34,820 bases of DNA from Promethearchaeota archaeon. Its GTDB lineage: Archaea; Asgardarchaeota; Lokiarchaeia; Sigyniarchaeales; SOKP01. Where the stretch lies: contig CP070831.1 in NCBI GenBank assembly GCA_020344955.1, positions 155,056 through 189,875 on the forward strand. Direction: 5' to 3'. Made by a program: the position numbers and the translations under genes. The notes beneath the pieces are model-generated. The model searched no databases. It saw only the letters and a list, made by a program, of their open reading frames with translations, and had not been told where the DNA came from. Below, in pieces: positions 34,477 to 34,820 of the stretch (its first letter is position 1; every line of letters begins with the position of its first letter).

Positions 34477-34820
34477 ATGAAGATAAAATTAAACATGAAT
34501 GAAATGTATAAAGCTCCCCCAAAAGAAATAATTCATCCCGTAAAAGAGAGTATAGATCAGATTAATAGATATACTCCACAAAATGACGTTGATACATTGA
34601 TGGAACATTTATCCAATTATACAAATGTTCCTCAAGAGTCAATTGTTTTAAGTTCAGGATCAGATCTTTTAATCAAGGAATTTATATTTCTTTTTTCAAA
34701 TAATAGACAAATAATAATTGTTGAGCCAACTTTTATTGTTATTAATAACTCAGCTCAAAATGCTGACTCCCCTTTAATAAAAATTAGGTTAAATGAACCA
34801 GATTTTAGACTATCTATAGA
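34477..34820 (+). CDS. HisC-like class I/II aminotransferase, 3' end cut by window edge
   Basis: The first 114 residues of a PLP aminotransferase of the histidinol-phosphate/CobD-like branch: KLNMNEMYKAPPKEII, INRYTPQNDVDTLMEHL, VLSSGSDLLIKEFI and VEPTFIVI match the N-terminal half of HisC. The catalytic lysine lies beyond the edge. The ATG at 34477 has GAGAGGA five bases before it; an in-frame ATG at 34450 would add nine residues. The 150-180 base spacer before it holds nothing recognised besides AT-rich sequence. Which substrate it uses (histidinol-phosphate or another amine) cannot be told from this part. Confidence 0.8.
   Translation, partial: MKIKLNMNEMYKAPPKEIIHPVKESIDQINRYTPQNDVDTLMEHLSNYTNVPQESIVLSSGSDLLIKEFIFLFSNNRQIIIVEPTFIVINNSAQNADSPLIKIRLNEPDFRLSI

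Noticed and set aside
1-34820. tRNA, rRNA, CRISPR array, transposase or att sites
   Set aside because: I searched by eye for T-loop-like sequence, evenly spaced repeats and integrase/transposase motifs and found none. A short, divergent tRNA could be missed.

Overview
The window is strongly AT-rich and gene-dense, with no gene-free stretch longer than about 210 bases. It looks archaeal. Several genes have a TATA-like box about 25 bases before the start codon (a leaderless pattern), downstream operon genes have Shine-Dalgarno sites, and there is an archaeal-type oligo-T stop signal. Large TPR proteins with a longin/roadblock-like middle domain, beside an aldehyde:ferredoxin oxidoreductase and an amino-acid-fermentation cluster, suggest an Asgard (Lokiarchaeia-like) archaeon. 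This is an inference: no rRNA, ribosomal or other informational gene is present to prove it.

Region 1 (1-9 kb) holds citrulline/ornithine catabolism interrupted by a probable conflict or defence island. A carbamoyltransferase (cut by the left edge), a carbamate kinase and an ornithine aminotransferase would turn citrulline into ATP, ornithine and glutamate semialdehyde. Between the carbamoyltransferase and the kinase lie two paralogous TPR / longin-like / TIR proteins (about 790 aa each). They flank a two-helix DUF4231 (SLATT-type) membrane protein, and an eroded fragment of a third TIR C-terminus precedes them. This island is the best candidate for an undescribed system.

Region 2 (9-12.8 kb) holds membrane and sensing genes: an alpha/beta hydrolase fused to a multi-pass membrane domain, an EamA-type transporter whose C-terminus appears to be an Lrp/AsnC ligand-binding (RAM) domain, and then a free-standing RAM protein.

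Region 3 (12.8-22.7 kb) is a lysine-fermentation cluster on the minus strand. In transcription order it reads aminotransferase (likely Kat), kce, a methyltransferase and kdd. After one plus-strand 2-hydroxyacid dehydrogenase gene it continues with kamA, kamB, kamD and kamE. Lysine becomes beta-lysine (KamA), 3,5-diaminohexanoate (KamDE), 5-amino-3-oxohexanoate (Kdd), then 3-aminobutyryl-CoA plus acetoacetate (Kce). A class III aminotransferase probably replaces the usual ammonia-lyase Kal.

Region 4 (22.7-34.8 kb) is a mixed metabolic stretch: a tiny Cys-rich protein, a coiled-coil protein of unknown function, an SDR oxidoreductase, a small membrane protein, a thiamine-diphosphate enzyme, a methyltransferase, an AcoX-like NAD-kinase-fold protein, a 3-hydroxyacyl-CoA dehydrogenase, an aldehyde:ferredoxin oxidoreductase with an adjacent iron alcohol dehydrogenase, and the start of a HisC-like aminotransferase cut by the right edge. 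No tRNA, rRNA, CRISPR array or transposase was recognised.
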